Below are positions 7,944 to 15,222 of a stretch of DNA of 18,703 bases, in pieces. The position numbers and the translations under genes are program-made. The notes below the pieces were generated by a model. The model did no database searches. It was not told the DNA's origin and was given only the letters and a program-made list of their open reading frames with translations. This stretch comes from Reyranella sp. (lineage in GTDB: Bacteria; Pseudomonadota; Alphaproteobacteria; Reyranellales; Reyranellaceae), in the NCBI GenBank assembly GCA_030681635.1, contig JAUXRT010000143.1, forward strand, positions 1 through 18,703, in the 5' to 3' direction. Numbering within the stretch: position 1 is the first letter of the stretch; each line of letters opens with the position of its first letter.

Positions 7944-8729
7944 TCAGCCGCGCGGCCACACCGGCGGTCGTTTGGCCAGGAACGCCTCGACGCCTTCGGC
8001 GAAGTCGGGCGTGCCGGCGAGCTCGACCACGGTCTGGAGCTCGAAGGCCATGCCGTCCTCGAAGCCGAGGCCGCCGCCCAGGGTCACGGTGCGCCGGATG
8101 GCGGCAAGGGCGGCGGGCGATTTCGTCGCCAGCTCTTCGCCATAGGCCTGGACGCGGGCGCGCAATCCGTCGGGCGCCACCAGCTCGTCGACGAGGCCCC
8201 AGCTCCGGGCTTCCTCGGCGGGCACCATGCGGCCCTCATAGAGATAGCGGATGGCGCGCGGCCGTCCGATCAGGTGGGCCAGCGCCTGGGTGGTGGCGAT
8301 CGGCGGGATGAAGCCGATGCGGATCTCGGGCTGGCCGAGCTTGGCGTTGGCAGCGGCGAAGCGCAGGTCGCAATGCAGGGTCATCTCCAGGCCGCCGCCG
8401 ACGGCGGTGCCGTTGATCGCCGCCAGCAACGGCTTGGGCGAGCCGCGCAGCAGCCGCACGATCTGGTGGCAGCGCGTCGCCCAGGCGCGCATGCCGTCGG
8501 GCTTCATGCCCTTGAAGACGTTGAGATCGGCGCCGGCGCTCAAATAGCCTTCGACCGCACTTGCCAGCACCAGCACCCGCACGTCGGGGTCGGCGAGCGC
8601 GGAGACGATGCCGTCATGGACCTCGTCGACCATCTCGCGCGGGAAGGCGTTGACCGGCGGCCGGTTGAATTCGAGCCAGCCGACGTGGCGGACGGTCGAG
8701 AGGCGGATGAAGGAAGGGGGCTGCGACAT
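7944..8729 (-). CDS. Enoyl-CoA hydratase/isomerase family (crotonase)
   Basis: A 261-residue crotonase-fold protein of normal length. The oxyanion hole is formed by SAGADL (residues 65-69) and GTAVGGG (107-113). Both catalytic glutamates of true hydratases are present, Glu115 (GGGLEM) and Glu135 (QPEIRIG). It should hydrate or isomerise a 2-enoyl-CoA in fatty-acid or amino-acid breakdown; the acyl chain preference is unknown. The C-terminal helix (EGVEAFLAKRPPVW) is typical. The start is ATG at 8729 with only a weak G-rich ribosome binding site. It lies 36 bases after the stop of the small gene at 8766-9146 and could be cotranscribed with it from the stress-type promoter at 9169-9193. Confidence 0.9.
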   Translation of the reverse strand: MSQPPSFIRLSTVRHVGWLEFNRPPVNAFPREMVDEVHDGIVSALADPDVRVLVLASAVEGYLSAGADLNVFKGMKPDGMRAWATRCHQIVRLLRGSPKPLLAAINGTAVGGGLEMTLHCDLRFAAANAKLGQPEIRIGFIPPIATTQALAHLIGRPRAIRYLYEGRMVPAEEARSWGLVDELVAPDGLRARVQAYGEELATKSPAALAAIRRTVTLGGGLGFEDGMAFELQTVVELAGTPDFAEGVEAFLAKRPPVWPRG

Positions 8730-8765
8730 GCCCCATTATCCACGGCAAACGGCGCGGCGTCAGCC

Positions 8766-9146
8766 TCAGCTCGTGCTCATGGCCGGCAGGGTGAGCAACA
8801 TGGCGCGCGTCATCTGGTTGGCGACGTCTGGGCACATGCGGATGCCCACCACTTCGCCGGCGTCGCTTGCCAGCGCCCCCAGCACATAGCCGTCGCGGGC
8901 GCAGAGCTTGAAGGCGGCCGAGGAGACGTTGAGCGCCAGGGCCGAGGCCGGGTCGTCATCGGCGGAGTCCGTGCGCCGCCGCGCCATCTCGCCGGCAGCC
9001 TGGGAAAGGCTGGCGATGAACTGGCTGAATTCCTGGAAGCTGACGGAGCAGGTCGTCATGCGCTGTTCTTCGTCGACGAAGATCATCATGCAATTGGTGC
9101 CGTCGGGGCTGATGCCGAGCTGAAAGTTGGCGAGCGAACCATCCAT
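8766..9146 (-). CDS. Unknown 126-residue protein with a stress-type promoter
   Basis: I do not recognise this protein. It is small, soluble and acidic, with two predicted beta-rich parts (about residues 5-35 and 72-105) joined by a helical, charged linker (about 36-65) and ending in a hydrophobic helix. Four cysteines (19, 33, 82, 105) show no metal-site spacing. The reading frame is open to 9290, but ATG at 9146 has GGAGG (9153-9157) six bases upstream and sits just downstream of a promoter, which settles the start. The promoter is a perfect GGAAC-N16-CGTT at 9169-9193, so expression is probably part of the general stress response. The enoyl-CoA hydratase follows 36 bases later. Confidence 0.75.
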   Translation of the reverse strand: MDGSLANFQLGISPDGTNCMMIFVDEEQRMTTCSVSFQEFSQFIASLSQAAGEMARRRTDSADDDPASALALNVSSAAFKLCARDGYVLGALASDAGEVVGIRMCPDVANQMTRAMLLTLPAMSTS

Positions 9147-9168
9147 GGCGAGCCTCCAATAAAGGCAT

Positions 9169-9193
9169 AACGGACCATTCGCGATTTCGTTCC
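9169..9193 (-). promoter_or_regulatory. EcfG-type (general stress sigma) promoter for the 126-residue gene
   Basis: Read on the minus strand, GGAAC (9193-9189) is followed after exactly 16 bases by CGTT (9172-9169). This is the -35 and -10 pattern recognised by EcfG sigma factors in alphaproteobacteria. Transcription should begin near 9162, leaving a leader of about 16 bases that carries GGAGG. The first bases after the -35 element (GAAA) match those of the otsB promoter in this window. Confidence 0.72.
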
Positions 9194-9211
9194 GCGCCCC
9201 GTGGCCGCCTT

Positions 9212-9673
9212 CTATTCGCCGGTGACATTGCCTTGGGGATCGACGCGCAGCGAGACCTCGGTCGTGCCGCGGAGCGCCCGCGCATGCCACGTGCCATTGG
9301 CGCCCTTGTTCACCAGGCGGGGTCTCTTGTAGCCGTCGGCTTCGATGGCTGCCCTGGCGTTGGCTTCGCTGAGCTGCCGGACGGTGGGTTCCGCGGTCAC
9401 CACATCGGCGCCGGCCGATACCGCGACAAGAGCCGGGGGCCGGTTGAGCAGCACCATGGGCACCGGTGCCTGGCGGGCAAGCACGGTCTGGGCGATCCGT
9501 GCGGGGGCCGCCTCCGGCCGGGTTGGTGGGGCGAGCTCCGCCTTGGCTGTTGCCGGCGCGCTCGTCGTGACAGGCGGGGTGGCGGCCGGGGCAGCCGGCG
9601 GCCGCAGCATCTCCGCGCTGGCGACGCCGGCCATGACGGCCAGCAGGGGAAGAATGATCAGCCCGCGTTTCAT
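9212..9673 (-). CDS. Secreted PepSY-like protein
   Basis: A 153-residue exported protein. Residues 1-20 form a signal peptide (KRG, hydrophobic core, then ASA before residue 21). A low-complexity Ala/Pro/Thr stretch follows (about 22-65). The last 53 residues (LSEANARAAIEADGY, a turn, then two strands ending DPQGNVTG) have the helix and beta-strand pattern of PepSY domains. Such domains often bind and inhibit peptidases or act at the cell envelope. The frame is open to 9751, but ATG at 9673 precedes the signal peptide directly and is preferred. The upstream gap carries a tandem repeat at 9684-9699. Confidence 0.72.
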   Translation of the reverse strand: MKRGLIILPLLAVMAGVASAEMLRPPAAPAATPPVTTSAPATAKAELAPPTRPEAAPARIAQTVLARQAPVPMVLLNRPPALVAVSAGADVVTAEPTVRQLSEANARAAIEADGYKRPRLVNKGANGTWHARALRGTTEVSLRVDPQGNVTGE

Positions 9674-9809
9674 GTCTCTCACCGCTTGTCTGCTTGTCTT
9701 CGAGCGGACGTAACGCCGGAGGGGCAAGAGCGTTGCGGCGGCGGCCGTCAAATCGGCCCGGCCGGCGCGCCGGTGGCCTTCGGCCGTGAGCTGCGGGCCG
9801 GCAGAGTTT
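9674..9809. other. 136-base gap between the PepSY-like gene and the kinase-linked small gene
   Basis: No gene is seen here. The gap holds an 8-base tandem repeat (9684-9699), a 12-base GC palindrome CCGGCGCGCCGG (9762-9773), and a short GGCC-TTC-GGCC hairpin (9775-9785). These could end transcription of the trehalose operon, but no T-run follows on the minus strand. I see no EcfG-type promoter for the PepSY-like gene. Confidence 0.4.
9684..9699. repeat. 8-base tandem repeat upstream of the PepSY-like gene
   Basis: Two exact copies of GCTTGTCT lie side by side on the plus strand, ending 11 bases before the start codon at 9673. They sit in the 5' leader or promoter of that gene and could bind a regulator, or could be chance. 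Confidence 0.4.
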
Positions 9810-10139
9810 TTACCGTCTCCCCGCCGGCTGCTCCCGGGGCGTCCATTGGGGGGTCCAGCGCGCGCCCTGCAGCAGCGGGCGGGAGATCGTGTCGAGCATG
9901 ATCTGGATCGAGGCCTGCGCGGTCTCGGGGTCGATGTCGTCGTCGAAATGCCACACGAACTGGGCCTTTCCGGCCTTGGTCCGCCGCAGTTCCAGCGACA
10001 GGAAGCCCGATCCGATCACCGTCCGCGTCGATTGCGCGGCGATGGCGCGAAAGAAGGTCTCCGTCAGTTCCTGCGAGAAGGGTTGAACGCTGCCGCCGGG
10101 CGGCCGGTAGGCCGTCGGCTGAAAGGCGCCGATCCTCAT
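9810..10139 (-). CDS. Unknown 109-residue protein coupled to the ROK kinase gene
   Basis: I do not recognise a family. The product is a small, soluble, mixed alpha/beta protein with no signal peptide, helix bundle or metal motif. It has a central run of strands (TRTVIGSGFLSLELRR, FVWHFDDDID) and a helix (ETAQASIQIMLDTISRPLL). The start is chosen as ATG at 10139, whose first base is the last base of the kinase stop (TGATG), so the two are translationally coupled. TTG at 10142 is a possible alternative and adds one residue. It is the last gene of the leftward trehalose cluster and is followed by GC-rich hairpins. Confidence 0.68.
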   Translation of the reverse strand: MRIGAFQPTAYRPPGGSVQPFSQELTETFFRAIAAQSTRTVIGSGFLSLELRRTKAGKAQFVWHFDDDIDPETAQASIQIMLDTISRPLLQGARWTPQWTPREQPAGRR

Positions 10140-11206
10140 CAATCGGCGTCCCGGTTGGTGAAGCGGGCATTGCCGAGGCCGGTGCCGATCGTGAAGACGC
10201 CCCAGTGCGACACGTCCTTCATGCGCGGAATCTCGCTCAGGCCCTGCACGACGGCGTCGTTGTGGATCACGACCACCGGTTCGTGGCCCTGGATGCGGTC
10301 GAGCCGGGCCACGAGGTCATGGGCGAGATTGAAGCCGTTGCCCTCCCAGTTTCCGGGCAGGTTCTGGCCGCCGGCGACGATGACGCCCTGGTCGTCGATC
10401 AGGCCGGGACAGCCGACCCCCAGGAAGGGCGCCAGCTTCAGCTTCTCGACGGTCGCCTTTTCGATCAGCTCCTCCAGCATCGTGCCCAGCCTCTGCAACG
10501 CCTCTTCCCGTCCGGGCGCGTCGTCGCGATGCCGCCAGTGCGAATATTTCCAGACGGCGGCCTTCGAGAGATCGCCTTTCTTCATGTTGAGTTCGACGAC
10601 GCCGACGCGGAGGTTGGTGCCGCCGATGTCGGCGGCGAGGATGGCGTCGTGGCCGGCCAGGATCCAGCTTGGCGCCAGATGGGCCGCGCCGATCAGGCCG
10701 GCCTTGTCGGGATGATTGGTGATGGCCGTCAATTCGATCGCGAGGCCTTCGCCGGCCAGTACCACCGCCGCCCGTCCCATGGCGAGGCGACCGATCTGGC
10801 TTTCGCTCAAGCCGCCGCCCACGACGATGCGTTCGGTGCCGCGCCAATCGTCGAGACGAAGAAAGCGCCGCGCCACCGTGGCCAATTCGGCGGCAAACTC
10901 CTCGACCACGGTATGGACGAGACCCGCGGCGATGGGATCGTCCCCAGCCAGAACCTTGTCGAGCTTGGATTTCGAGAGGTCCTGCGTCGCGGTGTCTCCG
11001 AACGGATCGTTGCCGCTGCTCCGGAGCCGTTCGCGCCAGTCTTCCAGGATCGCGCGGAAGGCGCGCCCGCTTGCGCGGTCGCCGACGAAGCCGGCGTCGT
11101 CCCGCAGCTCTTCGTTGTAGGCGTCGACGGAGACGGAAGGCAGGATGCGTCCGCCGTGCGTCAGCACGGGCTGTTGTTGCGGTGGCTCGGTTGTTGTGAC
11201 GGTCAC
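10139..11206 (-). CDS. ROK-type sugar kinase with reversed (circularly permuted) domain order
   Basis: A 355-residue ATP-dependent kinase of the ROK/hexokinase fold, most likely acting on glucose or a related sugar. The motifs occur in an unusual order. IVVGGGLS (127-134) and AGLIGAAHLA (169-178), which normally end the protein, come first. DIGGTNLRV (193-201), VGCPG (264-268), NDA with the catalytic Asp317 (316-318), and GTGLG (341-345), which normally start it, come second. The protein stops ten residues after GTGLG, so the zinc-binding CxCG and sugar-binding ExGH motifs usual in ROK kinases are not visible. The frame runs unbroken. The start is GTG at 11206 with GAGGAA (11216-11211) just upstream; there is no better ATG. 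It lies 53 bases after otsA and could feed glucose 6-phosphate to trehalose synthesis. Confidence 0.85.
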   Translation of the reverse strand: MTVTTTEPPQQQPVLTHGGRILPSVSVDAYNEELRDDAGFVGDRASGRAFRAILEDWRERLRSSGNDPFGDTATQDLSKSKLDKVLAGDDPIAAGLVHTVVEEFAAELATVARRFLRLDDWRGTERIVVGGGLSESQIGRLAMGRAAVVLAGEGLAIELTAITNHPDKAGLIGAAHLAPSWILAGHDAILAADIGGTNLRVGVVELNMKKGDLSKAAVWKYSHWRHRDDAPGREEALQRLGTMLEELIEKATVEKLKLAPFLGVGCPGLIDDQGVIVAGGQNLPGNWEGNGFNLAHDLVARLDRIQGHEPVVVIHNDAVVQGLSEIPRMKDVSHWGVFTIGTGLGNARFTNRDAD

Positions 11207-11229
11207 GCTGTTCCTCGCGAGAGAGCACT

Positions 11230-11254
11230 CAACGTCGCAGCACCTGAGACGTTG
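11230..11254. repeat. Inverted repeat between otsA and the ROK kinase
   Basis: CAACGTC (11230-11236) and GACGTTG (11248-11254) can pair as a 7-base stem with an 11-base loop. It fills most of the 53-base gap. There is no T-run, so it is more likely a processing or attenuation hairpin, or an operator, than a terminator. Confidence 0.35.
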
Positions 11255-11259
11255 CGCCG

Positions 11260-12645
11260 TCAGGCCGCTTGCGTGGCCGCGGTTGCCGCCAGCGCATCGA
11301 CGAACCGCTGGCAATAGGCCTGGGCATTGGTGCTTCGGACTTTGGCCTTCAGGCGCGCGTGGCGCTCCCGCCGTTCGGCAAGCGGCATCGACAGCGCCTG
11401 GTGCATGGCCTCGGCGATGGCGTCGGCGTCGAACGGATTGACGATCAGGGCCTCGGTGAGCTCGTGCGCCGCACCGGCGAACTGGGACAGGATCAGCACG
11501 CCGGGATCCTCGTCGCGTTGCGCCGCCACGAATTCCTTGGCCACCAGGTTCATGCCGTCGCGCAACGGCGTCACCACGCCGACGCGGGCGATGCGATAGA
11601 GGCCGGCCAGCGTGGTGCGAGGTGCTGCCCGCGTGCTGTAGCGGAGCGGCGTCCAGTCGAACTCCGAGTAGCGGCCGTTGATGCGGCCCGACAGCTGGTC
11701 GAGTTCGGCGCGCAGGCGGCGGTATTCGTCCACCTCCTCGCGCGATCGCGGGCAGATCTGCAGGAGATGGACCTTGCGCCGGTGCTCGGGGAAGCGCTCG
11801 AGCAGCCGCGCATAGGCCTCGAAGCGGTGGGGGAGGCCCTTGGAATAGTCCATGCGATCGACGCCGATGGCGAGCGCGCGATCGACCAGCGACTCCGCCA
11901 GGCGCGTCACGGTCTTGTCGCGCGAGGCGCGCTCCGCCATGTGCGTGAAGGCGTCGGCATCGATGCCGATCGGATCGACGATCACCCGCACCGTTCGGCC
12001 GTCCCTGGTCTGCACCGATTCGCCGCGCACCGTGGCACCCAGCATGCGCTGCGCGCAGTCGCGGAAGTCGCGGGCGTGCTCCTCGGTCTGGAAGCCGACG
12101 ACGTCGTAGTGGCAGAGGTCGTCGATCATCTCGCGGCCGACGGGCAGGGCCTGCATCATCGAGGGCGGCACGAAGGGAACGTGCAGGAAGAAGCCGAGGG
12201 GTCCGCTGAAGCCGCCGCGGCGCAGCACGGAGCCGAGCGGAATCAGGTGATAGTCGTGCACCCAGACGGTGTCGTCGCCCTGCAGCAGGCCCGCCATTGT
12301 CGAGGCGAAGGCGGCGTTGACGTCGAGATAGGCTTCGTAGTCCTCGCGACGGAAGCGCAGCAGGCCGAGGCGGAAGTGCAGCAGCGGCCACAGCGCACCG
12401 TTGGCGAAGCCGGTGTAGAAGCCGCGGTGCTGCTCCTCGGTCAGGTCGACCGTGGCATAGGTGACGCCGCGCGCCTCGACCAGGGAGGCCGTGGCGGAGG
12501 GCTCACCGGCGATCCGGCCGCTCCAGCCGAACCACATCGAGCCGGGAACGAGGATGTCGCGCAGCGCGACGGCAAGGCCGCCCGCCTGCGTCACCCGCGA
12601 CTTGGGGATGGGAACCCGGTTCGAGACGATTACGAGGCGCGCCAT
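11260..12645 (-). CDS. otsA: Trehalose-6-phosphate synthase OtsA
   Basis: A 461-residue GT20 glycosyltransferase that joins a nucleotide-glucose and glucose 6-phosphate to make trehalose 6-phosphate in the cytoplasm. The active site is intact: Arg10 (SNRVP), the GG loop (22-23), Trp41 (FGWSG), Tyr77 and Trp86 for glucose 6-phosphate, Asp131 (WVHDYHL), Arg264 and Lys269 (GVDRMDYSKG), and Asp363 and Glu371 (LRDGMNLVAKE). The frame is open far upstream, but ATG at 12645 has GGGAGGAAGG just before it and gives the family length. It overlaps the end of the GH15 gene by 16 bases, so translation is coupled. otsB lies first in the same operon. Confidence 0.96.
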   Translation of the reverse strand: MARLVIVSNRVPIPKSRVTQAGGLAVALRDILVPGSMWFGWSGRIAGEPSATASLVEARGVTYATVDLTEEQHRGFYTGFANGALWPLLHFRLGLLRFRREDYEAYLDVNAAFASTMAGLLQGDDTVWVHDYHLIPLGSVLRRGGFSGPLGFFLHVPFVPPSMMQALPVGREMIDDLCHYDVVGFQTEEHARDFRDCAQRMLGATVRGESVQTRDGRTVRVIVDPIGIDADAFTHMAERASRDKTVTRLAESLVDRALAIGVDRMDYSKGLPHRFEAYARLLERFPEHRRKVHLLQICPRSREEVDEYRRLRAELDQLSGRINGRYSEFDWTPLRYSTRAAPRTTLAGLYRIARVGVVTPLRDGMNLVAKEFVAAQRDEDPGVLILSQFAGAAHELTEALIVNPFDADAIAEAMHQALSMPLAERRERHARLKAKVRSTNAQAYCQRFVDALAATAATQAA

Positions 12646-14420
12646 AGGCCTTCCTCCCAGCTCCGTGACAGCCGCATCGCGCACAGGATCAGGCCGACCT
12701 GGGAGTAGGTCTGCGGGAAGTTGCCCCACAATTCGCCGGTCGACGGATCCACGTCCTCGGCGAGCAGGCCGAAATGATTGCGGCAGGCCAGAACATTGTT
12801 GAAGATTTCCAGCGCCTCGTCGCGGCGTCCGATGGCGGCCAGCGCGTCGATGTACCAGAAGGTGCAGAGCAGGAACGCGTTGCGCGGCTCGCCGAAATCG
12901 TCGGCCTCGGCGTAGCGCATGATGAAGCCGCCGCGCAGCAGGCGTTCGCGGACGATGTCGACGGTGGCGATGAAGCGCGGATCCTTCGACGGCAGCAGGC
13001 CGACCTCGGGCAGCACCAGGCTCGAGGCATCGACGACCTCGGCATCGAGCACGCCCGACAGCCAGCCGCCCGCGGTGGTGGAGCGCCGCAGGATTTCCTG
13101 GCGCAGGCCCTTGGCGCGGCCGAACCAGTCGACGGAATCCTGCTCGAGGCCGATGCGGCGGGCGATCATGCCCAGCCGATGCTGGGCCGCCCAGCACATG
13201 GCCGAGGAGAAAGTGTGGACCCGCTCGCGCTTGCGATATTCCCAGAGGCCGGCATCAGGCATCAGCGCCACCCGCCCGGCTTCCTCGCCGACCAGGCAGA
13301 GCTGGCGGTAAAGTTCGGTGCCGCCGCGCTTGGGCAGGCGCTCGTCCCAGAACATCTGGGCGGCGGTCATGACGATCGAGCCGTAGGCGTCGTTCTGGCG
13401 TTGGCTCACCGCGGCATTGCCGATGCGTACCGGCCCGTTGCCGCGATAGCCCGGCAGTGACGTGATGATCTCCTCGGCGGTGCCGTTGCCGGGCGCCATC
13501 GCGAACAGAGGTGCGATCGCGCCGTCAGCGTTGCGCGCCACCGCGTCGACGATGAAGCGGACGAAGCCCTCCATGGTGCGGGTGGCGGAGAGCCGGTTGA
13601 GCGCGGTCACGGTGAAGAAGGCGTCGCGCAGCCAGCAGTAGCGGTAGTCCCAGTTGCGGCCGCTGCCGTCGTGTTCCGGCACCGACGTGGTGAGGGCCGC
13701 CACCACCGCGCCGGTGTCCTCGTAGCTGCAGAGCTGCAGCGTGATGGCGGCGCGGATCACCGCCTCCTGCCAGTCGAACGGCACGTTGAGATCGCGCACC
13801 CATTCCTGCCAGTAGAGTTCCGTCTCCTGCAGGAAGGTGCGGCCGATCGTGTCGGGCCCGTCGGTCACCGACTCGTCGGCGCCGACGATCAGTGTCACCG
13901 GACGGTCGAGCGCGAATTCGGTTTCGTGGAGGATGTAGGAGATCGGCGCATCCGAGGTGAGGCGCAGCACTTCCTTGGTGCCCACGTAGCGCACATGGTT
14001 CGAGCCCGACGTGATCTGCGGCGGCCGCGCGCCATAGTCGAAGCTCGGCCGCAGCCGGAGCGTGATGCGCGGCCGGCCGGCGATGGGCTCGATCCGGCGG
14101 ACCAGCATCGGCGGCCGGAACATGCGCCCGAAGCGCTGGAACCGCGGCGCGAAGTCGAGCATGCGCAGCGAGCCCTGGTGGCTGTCCTCGATCACCGTTT
14201 CGAGGACGGCGCCGTTCGGCAGGTAGCGCTGCCGGGTGGTGGCGTGATCGCGTACCAGCGCGTCCATGAACCCCGCCTGCGGGTCGGTGCCGCCCAGCAG
14301 CGCGTTGAACACCGGGTCCCCGTCGAGCCGCGACAGGCAATGCCAGACGTGACGGCCTTTGCGGTCGATCAGGCTGGCGATGGTGCAGTTGCCGACGAGA
14401 GCGAGGTCGAGGGTGCTCAT
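12630..14420 (-). CDS. GH15 family glucanase/trehalase-like enzyme
   Basis: A 596-residue glycoside hydrolase of family 15. An N-terminal beta-sandwich part (about 1-225) is followed by the (alpha/alpha)6 barrel. NWDYRYCWLRDA (256-267) is the substrate-binding block. The general acid is Glu394 (DAGLWEYR) and the general base Glu563 (GELWGNFPQ). No signal peptide is seen, so it should act in the cytoplasm. Family members are glucoamylases or, in mycobacteria and some others, trehalases; which applies here cannot be told. ATG at 14420 overlaps the otsB stop as ATGA, with AGGTGA upstream. It is sandwiched between otsB and otsA, an arrangement I believe is common in proteobacteria, where its role is still unclear. 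Confidence 0.92.
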   Translation of the reverse strand: MSTLDLALVGNCTIASLIDRKGRHVWHCLSRLDGDPVFNALLGGTDPQAGFMDALVRDHATTRQRYLPNGAVLETVIEDSHQGSLRMLDFAPRFQRFGRMFRPPMLVRRIEPIAGRPRITLRLRPSFDYGARPPQITSGSNHVRYVGTKEVLRLTSDAPISYILHETEFALDRPVTLIVGADESVTDGPDTIGRTFLQETELYWQEWVRDLNVPFDWQEAVIRAAITLQLCSYEDTGAVVAALTTSVPEHDGSGRNWDYRYCWLRDAFFTVTALNRLSATRTMEGFVRFIVDAVARNADGAIAPLFAMAPGNGTAEEIITSLPGYRGNGPVRIGNAAVSQRQNDAYGSIVMTAAQMFWDERLPKRGGTELYRQLCLVGEEAGRVALMPDAGLWEYRKRERVHTFSSAMCWAAQHRLGMIARRIGLEQDSVDWFGRAKGLRQEILRRSTTAGGWLSGVLDAEVVDASSLVLPEVGLLPSKDPRFIATVDIVRERLLRGGFIMRYAEADDFGEPRNAFLLCTFWYIDALAAIGRRDEALEIFNNVLACRNHFGLLAEDVDPSTGELWGNFPQTYSQVGLILCAMRLSRSWEEGLWRAS

Positions 14421-15148
14421 GCCATCACCTGATGATTGAGCCGCTCGACGCCGTCCTGCAGCCAGGCGCGCCCCGCCGCCGGCTCGCCGCCGAAGACCTC
14501 GCCGACGCGCAGCCCCTGGCCGCCCAGCCGCCGTGCGGCGGCCATGCCGGCCTCGTCGGCGAAATCGTCGCCGATGAAGAGCGGCACACGGCCGGTGAAG
14601 GGCGGGCGCGCCATCAGCTTCTCGACGGCGCGGCCCTTGGTGGTGGCCTTGACGCCGATCTCGACCGCCATGCGGGCGGGGATCAGGTGGAACCAGGGAT
14701 TGTCGTCGCTCACCAGCGAACGCGCGATCCGCCACACGTCGTCTTTGCGGTCCGGCGCCAGGCGATAGTGCAGGGTGACGCCATGTGGCTTCAGCTCGAG
14801 GATGACCCCCGATAACTGGCCGGTTTCTTCAGCCAACACCTGCTTCCATTCCTTGGGCACGGCGATTTCGGAACGGACCTCGTCGAGGGTTCCATCGACA
14901 TGACGAATGGCTGCACCATGCTCGCCCGAACTCGCGCCGGAGAAAGGCGCCAGGAGCCTGTCGGTATCCAGCAGCGGCCTGCCGCTCACGATGGCAACGG
15001 CACCGCCCAGCAGGTCGCGCAGCTGGGAAAGAAGGGCGGGTAGGTCTGGAGGGACCACGACCCGGGTGGGAGTCTCCGCGATTTCGACAAGCGTTCCGTC
15101 GAAATCCAGGAAAAGTGCGGTCTTTGGGCCGATTTCCGGGATCTGCAT
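14417..15148 (-). CDS. otsB: Trehalose-6-phosphate phosphatase OtsB
   Basis: A 243-residue HAD-superfamily phosphatase that removes phosphate from trehalose 6-phosphate. Motif I is DFDGTL with nucleophile Asp15 and acid Asp17, motif II is Ser55 (VSGRP), motif III is Lys171, and motif IV is GDDFADE with Asp194 and Asp195. SGEHGA (74-79) and KPHG are typical of the cap region. The open frame extends to 16063, but that part lies over the oxidoreductase gene. ATG at 15148 gives the normal length and lies 10 bases after an EcfG-type promoter, although no ribosome binding site precedes it. The mRNA may be leaderless. It is the first gene of the leftward operon. Confidence 0.95.
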   Translation of the reverse strand: MQIPEIGPKTALFLDFDGTLVEIAETPTRVVVPPDLPALLSQLRDLLGGAVAIVSGRPLLDTDRLLAPFSGASSGEHGAAIRHVDGTLDEVRSEIAVPKEWKQVLAEETGQLSGVILELKPHGVTLHYRLAPDRKDDVWRIARSLVSDDNPWFHLIPARMAVEIGVKATTKGRAVEKLMARPPFTGRVPLFIGDDFADEAGMAAARRLGGQGLRVGEVFGGEPAAGRAWLQDGVERLNHQVMA

Positions 15149-15158
15149 GCTGATCGAT

Positions 15159-15183
15159 AACGCGCGACGGGCGTTTTCGTTCC
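15159..15183 (-). promoter_or_regulatory. EcfG-type promoter for the otsB operon
   Basis: On the minus strand GGAAC (15183-15179) and CGTT (15162-15159) are separated by exactly 16 bases, the general stress sigma pattern. The otsB ATG at 15148 lies 10 bases past CGTT, so the transcript should start at or just before it. Its -35 element faces that of the divergent promoter: GTTCC and GGAAC form an inverted repeat at 15179-15193. Confidence 0.8.
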
Positions 15184-15188
15184 TTCGA

Positions 15189-15214
15189 GGAACTTGGGTG
15201 CAGTGCACACCGTT
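15189..15214 (+). promoter_or_regulatory. EcfG-type promoter for the 117-residue gene
   Basis: On the plus strand GGAAC (15189-15193) and CGTT (15211-15214) are separated by 17 bases. The gene start ATG at 15223 follows CGTT after 8 bases, again implying a leaderless or nearly leaderless transcript. It is back-to-back with the otsB promoter. Confidence 0.78.
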
Positions 15215-15222
15215 AGCTCGGC

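Noticed and set aside
7217..9170. Long plus-strand open frames (364 and 482 residues)
   Set aside because: They are antisense shadows of the MgtC/DUF4010 and enoyl-CoA hydratase genes, caused by high GC, and have no domain pattern.
9147..9290. N-terminal extension of the 126-residue protein
   Set aside because: It would cover the EcfG-type promoter and reads as Arg-rich sequence; the GGAGG-preceded ATG at 9146 is far better.
9762..9785. GC-rich palindrome and hairpin as a rho-independent terminator
   Set aside because: No T-run follows on either plausible strand, so it is described only as intergenic structure.
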